The notes beneath the pieces were generated by a model. The model had not been told where the DNA came from. It was given only the letters and a program-made list of their open reading frames with translations, and did not search any database. Of a stretch of 64,000 nucleotides of DNA, positions 51,578 to 60,661 are shown in pieces. Source of the stretch: Comamonas sp. SCN 65-56 (lineage in GTDB: Bacteria > Pseudomonadota > Gammaproteobacteria > Burkholderiales > Burkholderiaceae_C). Position 1 is the stretch's first letter. Every line of letters starts with the position of its first letter. The stretch is taken from NCBI RefSeq assembly GCF_001724135.1, contig NZ_MEDS01000025.1:310001-374000 (forward strand). Direction: 5' to 3'. The position numbers and the translations under genes are program-made.

Positions 51578-53584
51578 TTACGCGCCGATCAACGCGCCAG
51601 TGACCTTCACCGGCGCGGAATACGGACTCGGGCGACTGGACGGCTGCATCGAACGGCTTCTTTGCGCAACCGCATCGGTAATCTCCTTCATGAAAATGCG
51701 ACGCCAGATTGGCGCAGACTCCCCTTCAACAAGTTGCGGCAAACAGCCAAATACAAGGCTGCGATCTCCGCGCAGTATCAATCCATAGCCTGCGTCCCCC
51801 TGACCAGAGCGCACCTTTCCCGAGATCCATGACTTGATCCGCGCCATCCATTCTTTGGGGCCCTGGTACGTGGCCGCGACCGCATACCCTGAGCGCGCCT
51901 TGAGCAACCCGTGATTGACATAGGTCTTTCCTTGCATATCCAGATCAATCACTTTGCCACCGTACGCAAATCGCCCGGCTTGCCCACTCCAGCGAACATC
52001 CTGAATCCCGAAAACATCATGCAACCAGTCACTGGTGGTATCCCCGTCCGCAGAGAACTCCCCAAGACGCATGTCCTGCACCAATACCCCGCCAGAAGCC
52101 CAGAAATTCCGCAAACGCTGTTTGATCTCCCGTGGCAAGACGATCTGATGCGGCACAAAAATGGCATCCAGCGACGCAACCAGTTCAGTGTCCTCACGCA
52201 GTGCACGTTCGCCCAAGACAATAACTTCGGCATCCGGAATTTCAGAGAGTAGCGCATATGCCTCAATCAATGCATCCTGATGGATGTTGCGTTGATTCGA
52301 ACGTTCACCATGCCAAAAATCAAAATTGGTACGCGAAGCAAACAAACCAATCCTGCGCGATCCGGGAGATGCTTTTTTGATGCCATTGTCTATTTTCAAC
52401 TGCGCCAGCGCATGCAAGTCAACCGGCTGGATACGGTTTTCCTTGCTCACCCCGTAAAATCCGGCAATTTCATAACCGATCACCTGTTGATTTCTGGACA
52501 GAGCCCTTTCCACAGATTGACGCACATAAGGGAATAGTGCGGCACCTTTACCCTGGTTTGCCCATCTTTCTCCGTAGGCACCGATCAGTATTTTTTTGAA
52601 CCCATTGTGGACCAGATAGTTCGCCATCAAGGGTAATACATTGGGATCATTTTTTAATTCATAACCATCATAGAAATTGAAATCCGCAACCGCGATATCA
52701 ATACAAGGTGCAAGCTCTTGAACCACACCCCCGCCATAAATAGCATCGTGAGAAGTAAATATTTCCCCAAAATATCCAACAACTGACTGCCGATGCCCAC
52801 GAATGATGTCGGCGTAGTGGCATACCGCAGCCTTCAGATCCGCATCGCGTGATTTCAGCAGGTCGAAAAGCAAAGGCTCACGCCGTGTACGCCCTTGGGC
52901 TACTTCATTGTTGTAGTTGATGACTGGCGGCACGTCTCCAAAGCGCGCCTTGAAAGCATCGGAAAACTCTCTGCCGTAGTCTCTCCATTCATAGCCCTCT
53001 TGACCATATTTGATCTCTCGTTCATCCTGCAGCCCGATGGCATATCCAGTGACTGCACTTCCGTAAGCCTCACTAAAATGGCGAACGGATTGGTCAATGA
53101 ATCTACTGGTCAACCGAAGCGCCTCGCGATTGCGGAAGTTAATTTGCTTCGTCCTTTTTTTGGAAAAATCCAACATCGCCGCATCAAGGTACTTGACCTG
53201 GAACCATTCCGGTATGACTATGCGATTCGTCTCCACACCATTATCATCGATATATTTCGTTCCTCCAAAATCCAATACTAGTATGAATTTTATCCCGCCT
53301 TTGACCAATGGCTCCATCCATTGATCAAATTCATCAAACCGGAAAATACCTTTTTCCGATTCAACATCAGACCACTGAATATACAGCGTGACATGATTGA
53401 ATCCAAGTTTTTGCAATTTTTCTGGCGATATCTGCGAATTCTTGAAATCCCAAGCATTCAGAGATATCGTAGACACCAGATTTCCGTCAGCATGCGCACC
53501 AACAAACCAAGCCAAAAACATCAAAGCAGCAAAGTATTTTTTCAGCACGACCGGCAATTTCCAAGCAGTAAAAAATATGCACAT
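51578..53584 (-). CDS. Secreted glycosidase-like protein (GH42-like TIM barrel with amidotransferase-like domain)
   Basis: The 668-residue protein starts with a membrane or signal segment (KYFAALMFLAWFVGAHA). The N-terminal half looks like a TIM-barrel glycosidase: LGFNHVTLYIQWSDVESEKG, then GGIKFILVLDFGG. The middle to C-terminal half (about 420-600) resembles the beta-galactosidase trimerisation/amidotransferase-like domain with LDAIFVPHQIVLPREI and FWASGGVLVQDMRLGEF. Catalytic glutamates cannot be placed with certainty, so activity is unproven. The gene is AT-richer than its neighbours, which suggests recent transfer. It lies ten bases after a methyltransferase gene. Start choice is tentative (also possible: 53638). 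Confidence 0.6.
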   Translation of the reverse strand: MCIFFTAWKLPVVLKKYFAALMFLAWFVGAHADGNLVSTISLNAWDFKNSQISPEKLQKLGFNHVTLYIQWSDVESEKGIFRFDEFDQWMEPLVKGGIKFILVLDFGGTKYIDDNGVETNRIVIPEWFQVKYLDAAMLDFSKKRTKQINFRNREALRLTSRFIDQSVRHFSEAYGSAVTGYAIGLQDEREIKYGQEGYEWRDYGREFSDAFKARFGDVPPVINYNNEVAQGRTRREPLLFDLLKSRDADLKAAVCHYADIIRGHRQSVVGYFGEIFTSHDAIYGGGVVQELAPCIDIAVADFNFYDGYELKNDPNVLPLMANYLVHNGFKKILIGAYGERWANQGKGAALFPYVRQSVERALSRNQQVIGYEIAGFYGVSKENRIQPVDLHALAQLKIDNGIKKASPGSRRIGLFASRTNFDFWHGERSNQRNIHQDALIEAYALLSEIPDAEVIVLGERALREDTELVASLDAIFVPHQIVLPREIKQRLRNFWASGGVLVQDMRLGEFSADGDTTSDWLHDVFGIQDVRWSGQAGRFAYGGKVIDLDMQGKTYVNHGLLKARSGYAVAATYQGPKEWMARIKSWISGKVRSGQGDAGYGLILRGDRSLVFGCLPQLVEGESAPIWRRIFMKEITDAVAQRSRSMQPSSRPSPYSAPVKVTGALIGA

Positions 53585-53594
53585 CACCCGGGTT

Positions 53595-54188
53595 TCAATG
53601 AAAACCAGGCACTGCCAAATAACGAACATGCTGCGCAAAACGCCGCCGCCATCTTGCCATCAAAGACAGTTGACGCTGCCTGAATACTCCCACGGTATCG
53701 CCCCACGGAGCACTATCCGGATGAGCGCTCGGGTCCCAGTCGGTACTGACCTCCAGGAGTTCCATGCTCGTGTACTTGGCCAACGCCCTATATCCGTCCG
53801 GATAAAAGCGCCAGCAGTCTTGCGGGTAGCGATGCTCCGGGCCTCTTGATGGTGCAAGCAAAAAAATCAATCCTCCCGGTCGGACTACACGCGACATCTC
53901 CATCCAGGTGAGCCAAAAGAATTCCACATGCTCAAACGCCTGACCGGAGACCACCACATCCACCGAAAAGCTGGGAAAGGGCAACCGATAAGGCGATGAC
54001 AGCACGACGTCCACATTGGGGCCAGCCGCGAGATCGACACCGGTGTAACGCCATCCGGGTTTGTCAAAAAATTGCTTGTAACTCCCGTTGACGTCATAAC
54101 TGCCAATATCCAGCACCTGCAACTGAGAGCGCTTTGACAAATGGCTGTTGACCATGCGTTGAACATGTTCCAGAGAGCTTGTATGCAT
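53595..54188 (-). CDS. Class I SAM-dependent methyltransferase
   Basis: The 197-residue protein has the SAM-binding motif I VLDIGSYDVNGSYKQ, motif II-like YTGVDLAAGPNVDVVL, DVVVSGQAFEHVEF and the post-I region MEMSRVVRPGGLIFLLAPS. Such small methyltransferases often act in surface polysaccharide clusters; the target here is unknown. It forms an AT-rich two-gene unit with the secreted glycosidase-like gene downstream. Confidence 0.82.
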   Translation of the reverse strand: MHTSSLEHVQRMVNSHLSKRSQLQVLDIGSYDVNGSYKQFFDKPGWRYTGVDLAAGPNVDVVLSSPYRLPFPSFSVDVVVSGQAFEHVEFFWLTWMEMSRVVRPGGLIFLLAPSRGPEHRYPQDCWRFYPDGYRALAKYTSMELLEVSTDWDPSAHPDSAPWGDTVGVFRQRQLSLMARWRRRFAQHVRYLAVPGFH

Positions 54189-54290
54189 TGAATTGATTCC
54201 CGCAGTTTTGCGTTGAAGGCTCGCGCGAGTTGCAAGCCTGCGCGGACCAAGGCTCGCTCCGCGGCAGGCACGGAGCCAAACCGTGCAGTA

Positions 54291-56087
54291 TCACGCCAAA
54301 ACCGCGTCCGTCTCCATCAGCACCTTGCTGCCCGCCCGCGCAGTACGCATCAGGCTGTAGATTTCAGGAAACAGCTTGGCAAAGTAAAACCGCGCCGTTT
54401 GCAGCTTGGCGGTATAGAACGGGTCCTGGCTGCCTGCGGCAATCTGGCGCAGCGCCACCTGCGCCATGCGCGCAAACATGTAGCCGAACACCAGGTGCCC
54501 GGCGACGCGCAGATAGTCCACAGCGGCGGCGCCCACCTCGTCGGGGTTCTGGAAGCCCTTGAAGCCGATTTCGGTGGTGAACTTCGTCATCTGCTCGCCC
54601 AGGATGGCGATCGGGTTGATGAACTCGGCCATTTGCTCGTTCACACCCTCTTCCTGTACCAATTGGCCGATGAGCTTGCCCAGCTTCTTGAGCACCGCAC
54701 CCTGGTCGCCCAGCACCTTGCGGCCCAGCAGGTCGAGCGACTGCACGGTGTTCGTGCCCTCGTAGATCAGGTTGATGCGGGCATCGCGCACGAACTGCTC
54801 CATGCCCCATTCCTTGATGTAACCGTGGCCGCCGAAGACCTGCATGCAGGCATTGGTGGCGGCAAAGCCGTTGTCGGTGATGAAGGCCTTGACGATGGGG
54901 GTGAGCAGCGCCACCAGCTCGTCACTTTCCTTGCGCACTTTCTCATCGGGGTGGTGGTGTGCCTTGTCCAGCAGCAGCGCACAGAACACCTGCAGCGCCC
55001 GGCCACCGTCGGCGTAGGCTCGGGCCGTCAGCAGCATCTTGCGCACGTCGGGGTGCACGATGATCGGGTCGGCCTCCTTGTCCTTGGCCTTCTTGCCCGA
55101 GAGGCTGCGCATTTGCAGGCGATCCTTGGCATAGGCCAGCGCGTTCTGGAAGGCCACCTCGGTCAAACCCAGCGACTGGTTGCCCACGCCCAGGCGCGCC
55201 GCGTTCATCATCACGAACATGGCCGCCAGACCCTTGTTGGGCTCACCCACCATCGTGCCGACGGCGCCATCCAGGCTGATCGCGCAGGTGGCGTTGCCGT
55301 GGATGCCCATCTTGTGCTCCAGCGCGGTGCAGAACACCGGGTTGCGCTCGCCAAGGCTGCCATCCGCGTTCACCATGAATTTGGGCACGACGAACAGACT
55401 GATGCCCTTTGAGCCCTTGGGCGCATCCGGCAGACGCGCGAGCACCAGGTGCACGATGTTGGCGGTGAAATCGTGCTCGCCCGCGCTGATGAAAATCTTG
55501 TTGCCGGTGATCTTGTAGCTGCCGTCCGGCAGCGGCTCGGCCTTGGTGCGCAGCAGGCCCAGGTCGGTGCCGCAATGCGGCTCGGTCAGGCACATGGTGC
55601 CGGTCCATTCGCCGCTGGTGAGCTTGGGCAGATAGGTCTTTTTCTGCGCGTCGGTACCGTGCGCGTGCAACGCTTCATAGGCGCCATGCGACAAGCCGGG
55701 GTACATGGTCCAGGCCTGGTTGGCGCTGTTGAGCATCTCGTACAAACACTGGTTGACCACGAACGGCAGGCCCTGGCCGCCGTACTCCGTCTCGCACGAA
55801 AGTGCCGGCCAGCCGCCCTCGACGTACTGCGCGTAGGCCTGCTTGAAGCCCTTGGGCGGCGTCACCTCGTGCGTGGCCTGGTCGAGCTGGCAGCCTTCGC
55901 CGTCGCCGCTGATGTTCAGCGGGAAGGTCACTTCGGCGGCAAATTTGCCTGCCTCTTCGAGCACCGCGTTGATCGTGTCCGCATCCACCTCCGCATAGCG
56001 CGGCATGGCCTTGAAGGTTTCGGTCGCGTTGAACACCTCATGCATCACGAACTGCATATCGCGCAGGGGTGGGGTATAGCTGGGCAT
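54291..56087 (-). CDS. Acyl-CoA dehydrogenase, DmdC/large type
   Basis: The 598-residue protein is longer than common ACADs and has the extra N-terminal (MPSYTPPLRDMQFVMHEVF) and C-terminal domains of the DmdC (3-methylmercaptopropionyl-CoA dehydrogenase) group. The core shows TMCLTEPHCGTDLGLLRTKA (about residue 165), KIFISAGEHD and QVFGGHGYIKEWGMEQFVRD then NLIYEGTNTVQSLDLLGRK. Real substrates of this group are diverse, so no specific one is claimed. Upstream lies a TetR regulator gene, 36 bases away. Confidence 0.92.
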   Translation of the reverse strand: MPSYTPPLRDMQFVMHEVFNATETFKAMPRYAEVDADTINAVLEEAGKFAAEVTFPLNISGDGEGCQLDQATHEVTPPKGFKQAYAQYVEGGWPALSCETEYGGQGLPFVVNQCLYEMLNSANQAWTMYPGLSHGAYEALHAHGTDAQKKTYLPKLTSGEWTGTMCLTEPHCGTDLGLLRTKAEPLPDGSYKITGNKIFISAGEHDFTANIVHLVLARLPDAPKGSKGISLFVVPKFMVNADGSLGERNPVFCTALEHKMGIHGNATCAISLDGAVGTMVGEPNKGLAAMFVMMNAARLGVGNQSLGLTEVAFQNALAYAKDRLQMRSLSGKKAKDKEADPIIVHPDVRKMLLTARAYADGGRALQVFCALLLDKAHHHPDEKVRKESDELVALLTPIVKAFITDNGFAATNACMQVFGGHGYIKEWGMEQFVRDARINLIYEGTNTVQSLDLLGRKVLGDQGAVLKKLGKLIGQLVQEEGVNEQMAEFINPIAILGEQMTKFTTEIGFKGFQNPDEVGAAAVDYLRVAGHLVFGYMFARMAQVALRQIAAGSQDPFYTAKLQTARFYFAKLFPEIYSLMRTARAGSKVLMETDAVLA

Positions 56088-56123
56088 GGATGGGCTCCTG
56101 TGTCAAATTAGAAAAAGAAAACC

Positions 56124-56768
56124 TCAGGCGGCATAGCGCGCAAGGATGTTGTCGAAGCCCCGGTGCGCCCGCTCGAGCGAACCGGGGTTTTGCAGAAAGC
56201 GCGCTTCGTAGTGCAGCGCCAGAATCATTCCGTGGATGCTGAACAGCACCTGCTCTTCGTCGGTATCGGCGCGAAACTGCCCGCACTCCTTGCATTGCAC
56301 GATGGCGCGGCGCATCGCGGCAAGCCAGGTGCGCACCGAATCGGCCAGCGCCTCGCGCACCGGACCCGGGCGATCATCGAACTCCGCCGCGCCGCTGATG
56401 TAGATGCAGCCGGAATCAATCTCCACCGAGGTGCGCTGCATCCAGCGGTCAAACAGCGCTTTCAGGCGCGGCAGGCCGCGTGGCTCTTGCATCGCCGGGT
56501 AGAACACCTCCTGCTCAAAACGCTGGTGGTACTCGTGCACGACGGAAATCTGCAGCTCCTCGCGCGAGCCGAAATGGGCGAACACGCCCGATTTGCTCAT
56601 GCCGGTGGATTCGGCAACCACACCGATCGACAGCCCTTCCAGCCCGATCTGGCTGGCCAGCTGCAGCGCCGCATCCACGATCACCGCCTTGGTGTGCTGC
56701 CCCTTGTGCGCAGGACGTCCCGCCGCGCGGCGCGCGACGGGGCGAGAGGAAGTGGTCGGAGTTGGCAT
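56124..56768 (-). CDS. TetR-family transcriptional regulator
   Basis: The 214-residue protein has an N-terminal HTH (LSIGVVAESTGMSKSGVFAHFG) and a C-terminal ligand-binding region. It lies just upstream of the large acyl-CoA dehydrogenase on the same strand and probably represses that operon. A palindromic operator candidate lies eight bases before its start. It differs from the Atu-cluster regulator in sequence and site. Confidence 0.9.
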   Translation of the reverse strand: MPTPTTSSRPVARRAAGRPAHKGQHTKAVIVDAALQLASQIGLEGLSIGVVAESTGMSKSGVFAHFGSREELQISVVHEYHQRFEQEVFYPAMQEPRGLPRLKALFDRWMQRTSVEIDSGCIYISGAAEFDDRPGPVREALADSVRTWLAAMRRAIVQCKECGQFRADTDEEQVLFSIHGMILALHYEARFLQNPGSLERAHRGFDNILARYAA

Positions 56769-56776
56769 GAAATAAA

Positions 56777-56788
56777 ACGAACGGTCGT
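56777..56788. promoter_or_regulatory. Candidate operator of the second TetR regulator
   Basis: ACGAACGGTCGT is an imperfect dyad (five of six pairs) of the ACGAAC/GTTCGT type common to TetR-family sites. It lies directly before the TetR start, between AT-rich flanks. Autoregulation is inferred. Confidence 0.55.
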
Positions 56789-56839
56789 GCTATTTTCTGC
56801 GCAATCGCCCTCTTTCGTCAAGCACCCGCCGACACCCGA

Positions 56840-57265
56840 TCAAGAAGGCTGTGCCTGCATCCACACCACGACGGCCGTGGCAAAACGCGAGAAATCGACC
56901 AAATGGTCTTGTGCCAGCGCATGCACCATGCGCCAGTTGATCGCAACGTAGTTGTGCACTGCGATGTTGCGAAAACCCACGGCCTTCTTGAGTTGCAAGG
57001 CCAGGGCAGCGTCGAGCACGCCTTGATCGGCCAGCACGTCGAACGTCTCGCCCATCGTGCCTGGCGCGGCCACTTCCAGGCCCGCGATGATGTGCGCGCC
57101 CATGTCCACCGCCAACTGAACCGCCCGAGTCAAATTCAGCGACAGGATGTCTTGCAGATCCGGGTCGCTCTCCAGCATCTGCGGCTGCGGCGGGCACTTG
57201 AGCTCGATGCGCCGCACACAGCGACGCAGCGACTCAAGCTTCTGATCCATCACCTGCCTATCCAT
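56840..57265 (-). CDS. hepT: HepT-family HEPN ribonuclease toxin
   Basis: The 141-residue helical protein belongs to the HEPN (DUF86) family. The RX4HXY-type motif is visible as RNIAVHNY (about residues 98-105), giving the catalytic Arg and His of HEPN nucleases and the tyrosine that MntA modifies. It overlaps the MntA-like gene by 16 bases. The start at 57265 is chosen; an ATG at 57250 is possible. Together they form a HepT-MntA toxin-antitoxin pair of type VII. Confidence 0.85.
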   Translation of the reverse strand: MDRQVMDQKLESLRRCVRRIELKCPPQPQMLESDPDLQDILSLNLTRAVQLAVDMGAHIIAGLEVAAPGTMGETFDVLADQGVLDAALALQLKKAVGFRNIAVHNYVAINWRMVHALAQDHLVDFSRFATAVVVWMQAQPS

Positions 57266-57669
57266 GCCATCCGCCTCTCGCCCAGGATGCGTTGTCTGAG
57301 CGGCATGAAATCCGCTTGCTCGATCAGGCTGCGGCTCATCAAGCGCCCGAAGTCGGATGCATCGCCGACCACCCGCACGCCATGCTGCACGATCTGCCCC
57401 AGCAGCGGCATGCCGACATCGGTCAAATCGATCAGATCCACCGCACGCCCGGTCTTCTCTGCCAGCGCCTGCGTCAACCGCAAGCGCTGCGCGGCGGTCA
57501 GCGCCTGCCCGGCATCCACTGCCAGATCCAGATCGCTGTCAGCACGCGCGCCGCCCTGCGCCATTGAGCCAAACAATACCGCCAGGCGCACGTCGGGGAA
57601 AAAGTGCAACACCTCGCGCAGCGAATCGAGCACGCCGACTGATGCAAAAGAGGTGCCGGGCCGGGTCAT
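57250..57669 (-). CDS. mntA: MntA-family nucleotidyltransferase antitoxin
   Basis: The 139-residue protein has the minimal nucleotidyltransferase motif GS-x10-DxD, seen as GSMAQGG followed by ADSDLDLAV (about residues 34-50). A later aspartate in RAVDLIDL completes the site. In HepT-MntA pairs, this protein AMPylates the HepT tyrosine and neutralises the toxin. It is encoded first, directly after argB on the same strand. Confidence 0.87.
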   Translation of the reverse strand: MTRPGTSFASVGVLDSLREVLHFFPDVRLAVLFGSMAQGGARADSDLDLAVDAGQALTAAQRLRLTQALAEKTGRAVDLIDLTDVGMPLLGQIVQHGVRVVGDASDFGRLMSRSLIEQADFMPLRQRILGERRMAWIGR

Positions 57670-57670
57670 G

Positions 57671-58570
57671 CTAGCCCCGGATCATCGTCCCATACGCTTG
57701 ATCGGTCAAAATCTCCAGCAGCATCGCATGCGGCACGCGCCCATCGACGATGTGCACTGCATTCACCCCCGCCTTGGCCGCATCGATCGCGCCCGCCAGC
57801 TTGGGTAGCATGCCGCCCGAGATCGTGCCGTCCTCGATCAAGGCATCGATCTGCGCCGCCGTGAGCGTGGGCAAGAGTTGCCCCGCCTTGTCCAGCACAC
57901 CCGGGATATTGGTCAGCAGCAGCAGTTTTTCCGCTTGCAACTCGGTCGCCAAGCGGCTCGCCACCACGTCGGCGTTGATGTTGTAGCTTTCGTTGTCCAC
58001 ACCAAAGCCGATCGGGCTCACCACGGGGATGAAAGCATCATCCTGCAAGGCCTTAACCACGCTTGAATCAATCGCCACGATCTCGCCCACCTGGCCCACG
58101 TCGTGCTCGACGCTCGGATCCTTGTGGTCCAGCATCTTGAGCTTTTTCGCGCGGATCAGACCGCCATCGCGCCCCGTCAGCCCCACCGCCTTGCCGCCCG
58201 CCTGGTTGATCAGGCCGACGATGTCCTGCTGCACCTCGCCCGCCAGCACCCACTCGACCACTTCCATGGTCTCAGCATCGGTTACGCGCATGCCCTGGAT
58301 GAAGCGCCCCTCCTTGCCCAGGCGCTTGAGCGCCGCCTCGATCTGTGGCCCGCCGCCATGCACCACCACCGGGTTCATGCCGACCAGTTTCAGCAGCACC
58401 ACATCCTCGGCAAAGTCCTGTTGCAACGCCGGGTCGGTCATCGCATTGCCGCCGTACTTGATCACCAGCGTCTTGCCGTGGAACTGGCGGATGTAGGGCA
58501 GCGCTTGGGCGAGAATTTCCGCCTTGTCCAGCACTGCATCCGATCGTGAACCCTCATGCATCATGTCCAT
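57671..58570 (-). CDS. argB: Acetylglutamate kinase
   Basis: The 299-residue kinase phosphorylates N-acetylglutamate in arginine synthesis. [18 protein letters not shown] (about residue 34), [18 protein letters not shown] and [19 protein letters not shown] with [19 protein letters not shown] are family signatures. Three ATGs occur at 58570, 58564 and 58561; 58564 has the best-spaced ribosome site (GGGGA) and 58570 is the longest. It ends two bases before the MntA-like antitoxin start region, an otherwise housekeeping position for a toxin-antitoxin pair. Confidence 0.95.
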   Translation of the reverse strand: MDMMHEGSRSDAVLDKAEILAQALPYIRQFHGKTLVIKYGGNAMTDPALQQDFAEDVVLLKLVGMNPVVVHGGGPQIEAALKRLGKEGRFIQGMRVTDAETMEVVEWVLAGEVQQDIVGLINQAGGKAVGLTGRDGGLIRAKKLKMLDHKDPSVEHDVGQVGEIVAIDSSVVKALQDDAFIPVVSPIGFGVDNESYNINADVVASRLATELQAEKLLLLTNIPGVLDKAGQLLPTLTAAQIDALIEDGTISGGMLPKLAGAIDAAKAGVNAVHIVDGRVPHAMLLEILTDQAYGTMIRG

Positions 58571-58619
58571 CCCCGTTCAAAATCCATCTCACGGCGAGCG
58601 CCGATTGGCCACTTCAAGC

Positions 58620-58647
58620 AAATAGTAGTAGCGAAATAGTAGTAGCG
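58620..58647. repeat. Tandem duplication of a 14-base unit
   Basis: AAATAGTAGTAGCG is present twice in direct succession in the AT-richer 171-base gap between argB and the arabinose-type operon. I see no gene or promoter there with confidence. Confidence 0.8.
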
Positions 58648-58741
58648 TGTCATGTCTTTCATGTAGCCGAACCACGGTTCACGCAGAAGTGCAAAGCTTG
58701 TCCTGAATTTTGAAGGCGGGTATTGCACTTTAAAATTGAGG

Positions 58742-60253
58742 TCACCCTGAAAATTCTGGGTTATGGTCAAAGCGACTCACGGCGAAACTCGCTAGCAGAA
58801 CGAAAAAAAGCACCCCGAAGCTGAAGCACAGAACTGCGTGGCGCTCCAGCTCGAAGTATCCATCACCAAGGATGGACGAAAACAGAGCGTAGTTGAATAG
58901 CAGTCCACTCAACAGAAACATGAAGGCCCAGCGGCGCTGTTTCAGCAGCCAAGCCACCAGCGCAGCAAGCGCCGGTCCGAGGGCGACAAGCCAGATGAGC
59001 AACACGGTTACACCCACGGGGACCTTATTGACCAATGGATCGACGGACTGGAGATAGTAGGGTTGGCTGCTGCCTATTTCGGCGTTACTCTGACCAGCGC
59101 GAAATTCGATCCCATTGAAGTGGGAACGGCTGCCGTTGTCTATAAAGGCGTAATCTGCTTCTTCAATGTGACCTATGTGGTGTTGTAGAAACCCATTGTG
59201 GTGCTGCGCAATGTTCCGGATGATCGTGACGAGGGTTGCAGGCTCCTGCACCACGGCTTTGGCAACACCGACGAGGGAGAGTTTCAGAATCTTTGGACAA
59301 TGCGCCATGAACTCGCCCTCGGGCTTGGTATACAGGTTCTTTCCTGAAAATTGCAGGCACCCCTGCGGCGGCAGACCCATATGCTCCAGCATCTTGGTCG
59401 GATTCTTGGATGCGGGCAGCAGCATGCTGAAAACGGTATTGGTCCGATTGGTAGCGGTCTCTATGTAGATGCGTTTTTTGGCGGCGGCGTTGTAGGCCAG
59501 TATCGGCAGCAGACAGGCGGCTACGATCAGCACCCATTTGGCCGCAGATGCGAGCGATGGCTTCTTGCGTGGGCGCGACACGACCATGGCGGAACCCACG
59601 AGCAAGGCCACGGCTAGCAGAAGAAACATGTACTGGTTGCGGTTGAGCGAAAGGAAGGCCAGGCATACGGCGCCCCAGACAAGAGCCCCGCGCAGCGAGA
59701 CGAGTTGAAACAGCCACAGCCATGCAACGCCCACGAACAGGGTGGCCATGGCGAAGGCGGAAAATTCCGCATACCAGGTGTTCAGAAACAGCAGGTTGAT
59801 CGGGTCGGCCACCAGCAGTACCCAGCCCGCAAATCCCAAGGCCGCCAGTGGTCTTGCGGTCATCCTTCTGAAGATGAGCCAGATACCCAGCAGCCAGCCC
59901 AGGAGCGCAGGTACGGTGGCGATCTTGATGTCCATCGTGCCGTCGCTGGCGCGAAACGCAGCCATCGTGCCGAATTGGATGGCCTTGAAAAGCAGATCGG
60001 ACGAGGGATAGATGGGTGCATGCCATGTGTCCGACTGAACAAAATACCTGTAGGGCCGCTCTGGCGTCATTTCATAGAGCGCCTTGGGCGAATCCTTGGG
60101 ATTCAGGCCGAAGACCCGCAACGTGCGTATCTGGTCGTAGTTGTTGGCGTAGGCCAGCATCGGATCGGCGGCCCAGAAGGTGACTGCGCGCAGCGTGGCA
60201 ACGGCGAGGATGATGCAGGCCAGCAGTTTTGCTGCCGTCTTGTATCGGGTCAT
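58742..60253 (-). CDS. Polytopic membrane protein, candidate GT-C-type glycosyltransferase
   Basis: The 503-residue inner-membrane protein has about 11-12 hydrophobic segments, a long first periplasmic loop (about 30-110) that begins ADPMLAYANNYDQIR and a second large loop (about 250-400). This topology fits GT-C transferases that use polyprenyl-phosphate sugars. It is the last gene of the operon that would make polyprenyl-phosphoryl-arabinose, so an arabinosyltransferase role is plausible but not shown by a motif. The ATG overlaps the GtrA stop (ATGA). Composition is less GC-rich than the window average. Confidence 0.65.
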   Translation of the reverse strand: MTRYKTAAKLLACIILAVATLRAVTFWAADPMLAYANNYDQIRTLRVFGLNPKDSPKALYEMTPERPYRYFVQSDTWHAPIYPSSDLLFKAIQFGTMAAFRASDGTMDIKIATVPALLGWLLGIWLIFRRMTARPLAALGFAGWVLLVADPINLLFLNTWYAEFSAFAMATLFVGVAWLWLFQLVSLRGALVWGAVCLAFLSLNRNQYMFLLLAVALLVGSAMVVSRPRKKPSLASAAKWVLIVAACLLPILAYNAAAKKRIYIETATNRTNTVFSMLLPASKNPTKMLEHMGLPPQGCLQFSGKNLYTKPEGEFMAHCPKILKLSLVGVAKAVVQEPATLVTIIRNIAQHHNGFLQHHIGHIEEADYAFIDNGSRSHFNGIEFRAGQSNAEIGSSQPYYLQSVDPLVNKVPVGVTVLLIWLVALGPALAALVAWLLKQRRWAFMFLLSGLLFNYALFSSILGDGYFELERHAVLCFSFGVLFFVLLASFAVSRFDHNPEFSG

Positions 60254-60657
60254 AGATGCCGAGTTGGGAGCGAAACGCTGAACACGAACTTCTTGTCGAG
60301 GTGGTATTTGGCGACGTAGCCGACGACAAGGCCGGTCACGCCGCCCAAGTATCGCATCCGCGCCGTTCCGAACGCGAGCCAGAACCCGTACTCGAAGCCC
60401 CAGAAGATGGCCGTGGTCACCACCCCCATGAGGGTGTAGAGCACGAACGTCCTGCTATCGTGACCGACGTTCTGCGGCGTGAAGCGGAAGATAAACCGCT
60501 TGTCAAGGATGTATTTGACAACCAGGCCCGTGCCCGTGCCGACGAAAATGGAGAACCAGATGCCTGAGGACCAGAGTCGCAGCGCAAGGTCCTGTGAACC
60601 GATGTTCACTCCGATGGCCACAGCGCAGAACAGCGCATAAAGCAGGGCAATGCGCAT
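60250..60657 (-). CDS. GtrA-family membrane protein
   Basis: The 135-residue protein has four hydrophobic segments and the GtrA pattern of two repeated halves ending in conserved basic stretches, GLVVKYILDKRFIFRF and GLVVGYVAKYHLDKKFVFSV. GtrA proteins are thought to move polyprenyl-phosphate sugars across the inner membrane. A GtrA-like protein (Rv3789) is also linked to arabinan synthesis in mycobacteria. It lies four bases after the DprE2-like gene. Confidence 0.88.
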   Translation of the reverse strand: MRIALLYALFCAVAIGVNIGSQDLALRLWSSGIWFSIFVGTGTGLVVKYILDKRFIFRFTPQNVGHDSRTFVLYTLMGVVTTAIFWGFEYGFWLAFGTARMRYLGGVTGLVVGYVAKYHLDKKFVFSVSLPTRHL

Positions 60658-60661
60658 AGGT

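Noticed and set aside
58561-58770. 69-codon frame between argB and the arabinose-type operon
   Set aside because: No homology-like features, includes the 14-base tandem repeat, and overlaps both neighbours.
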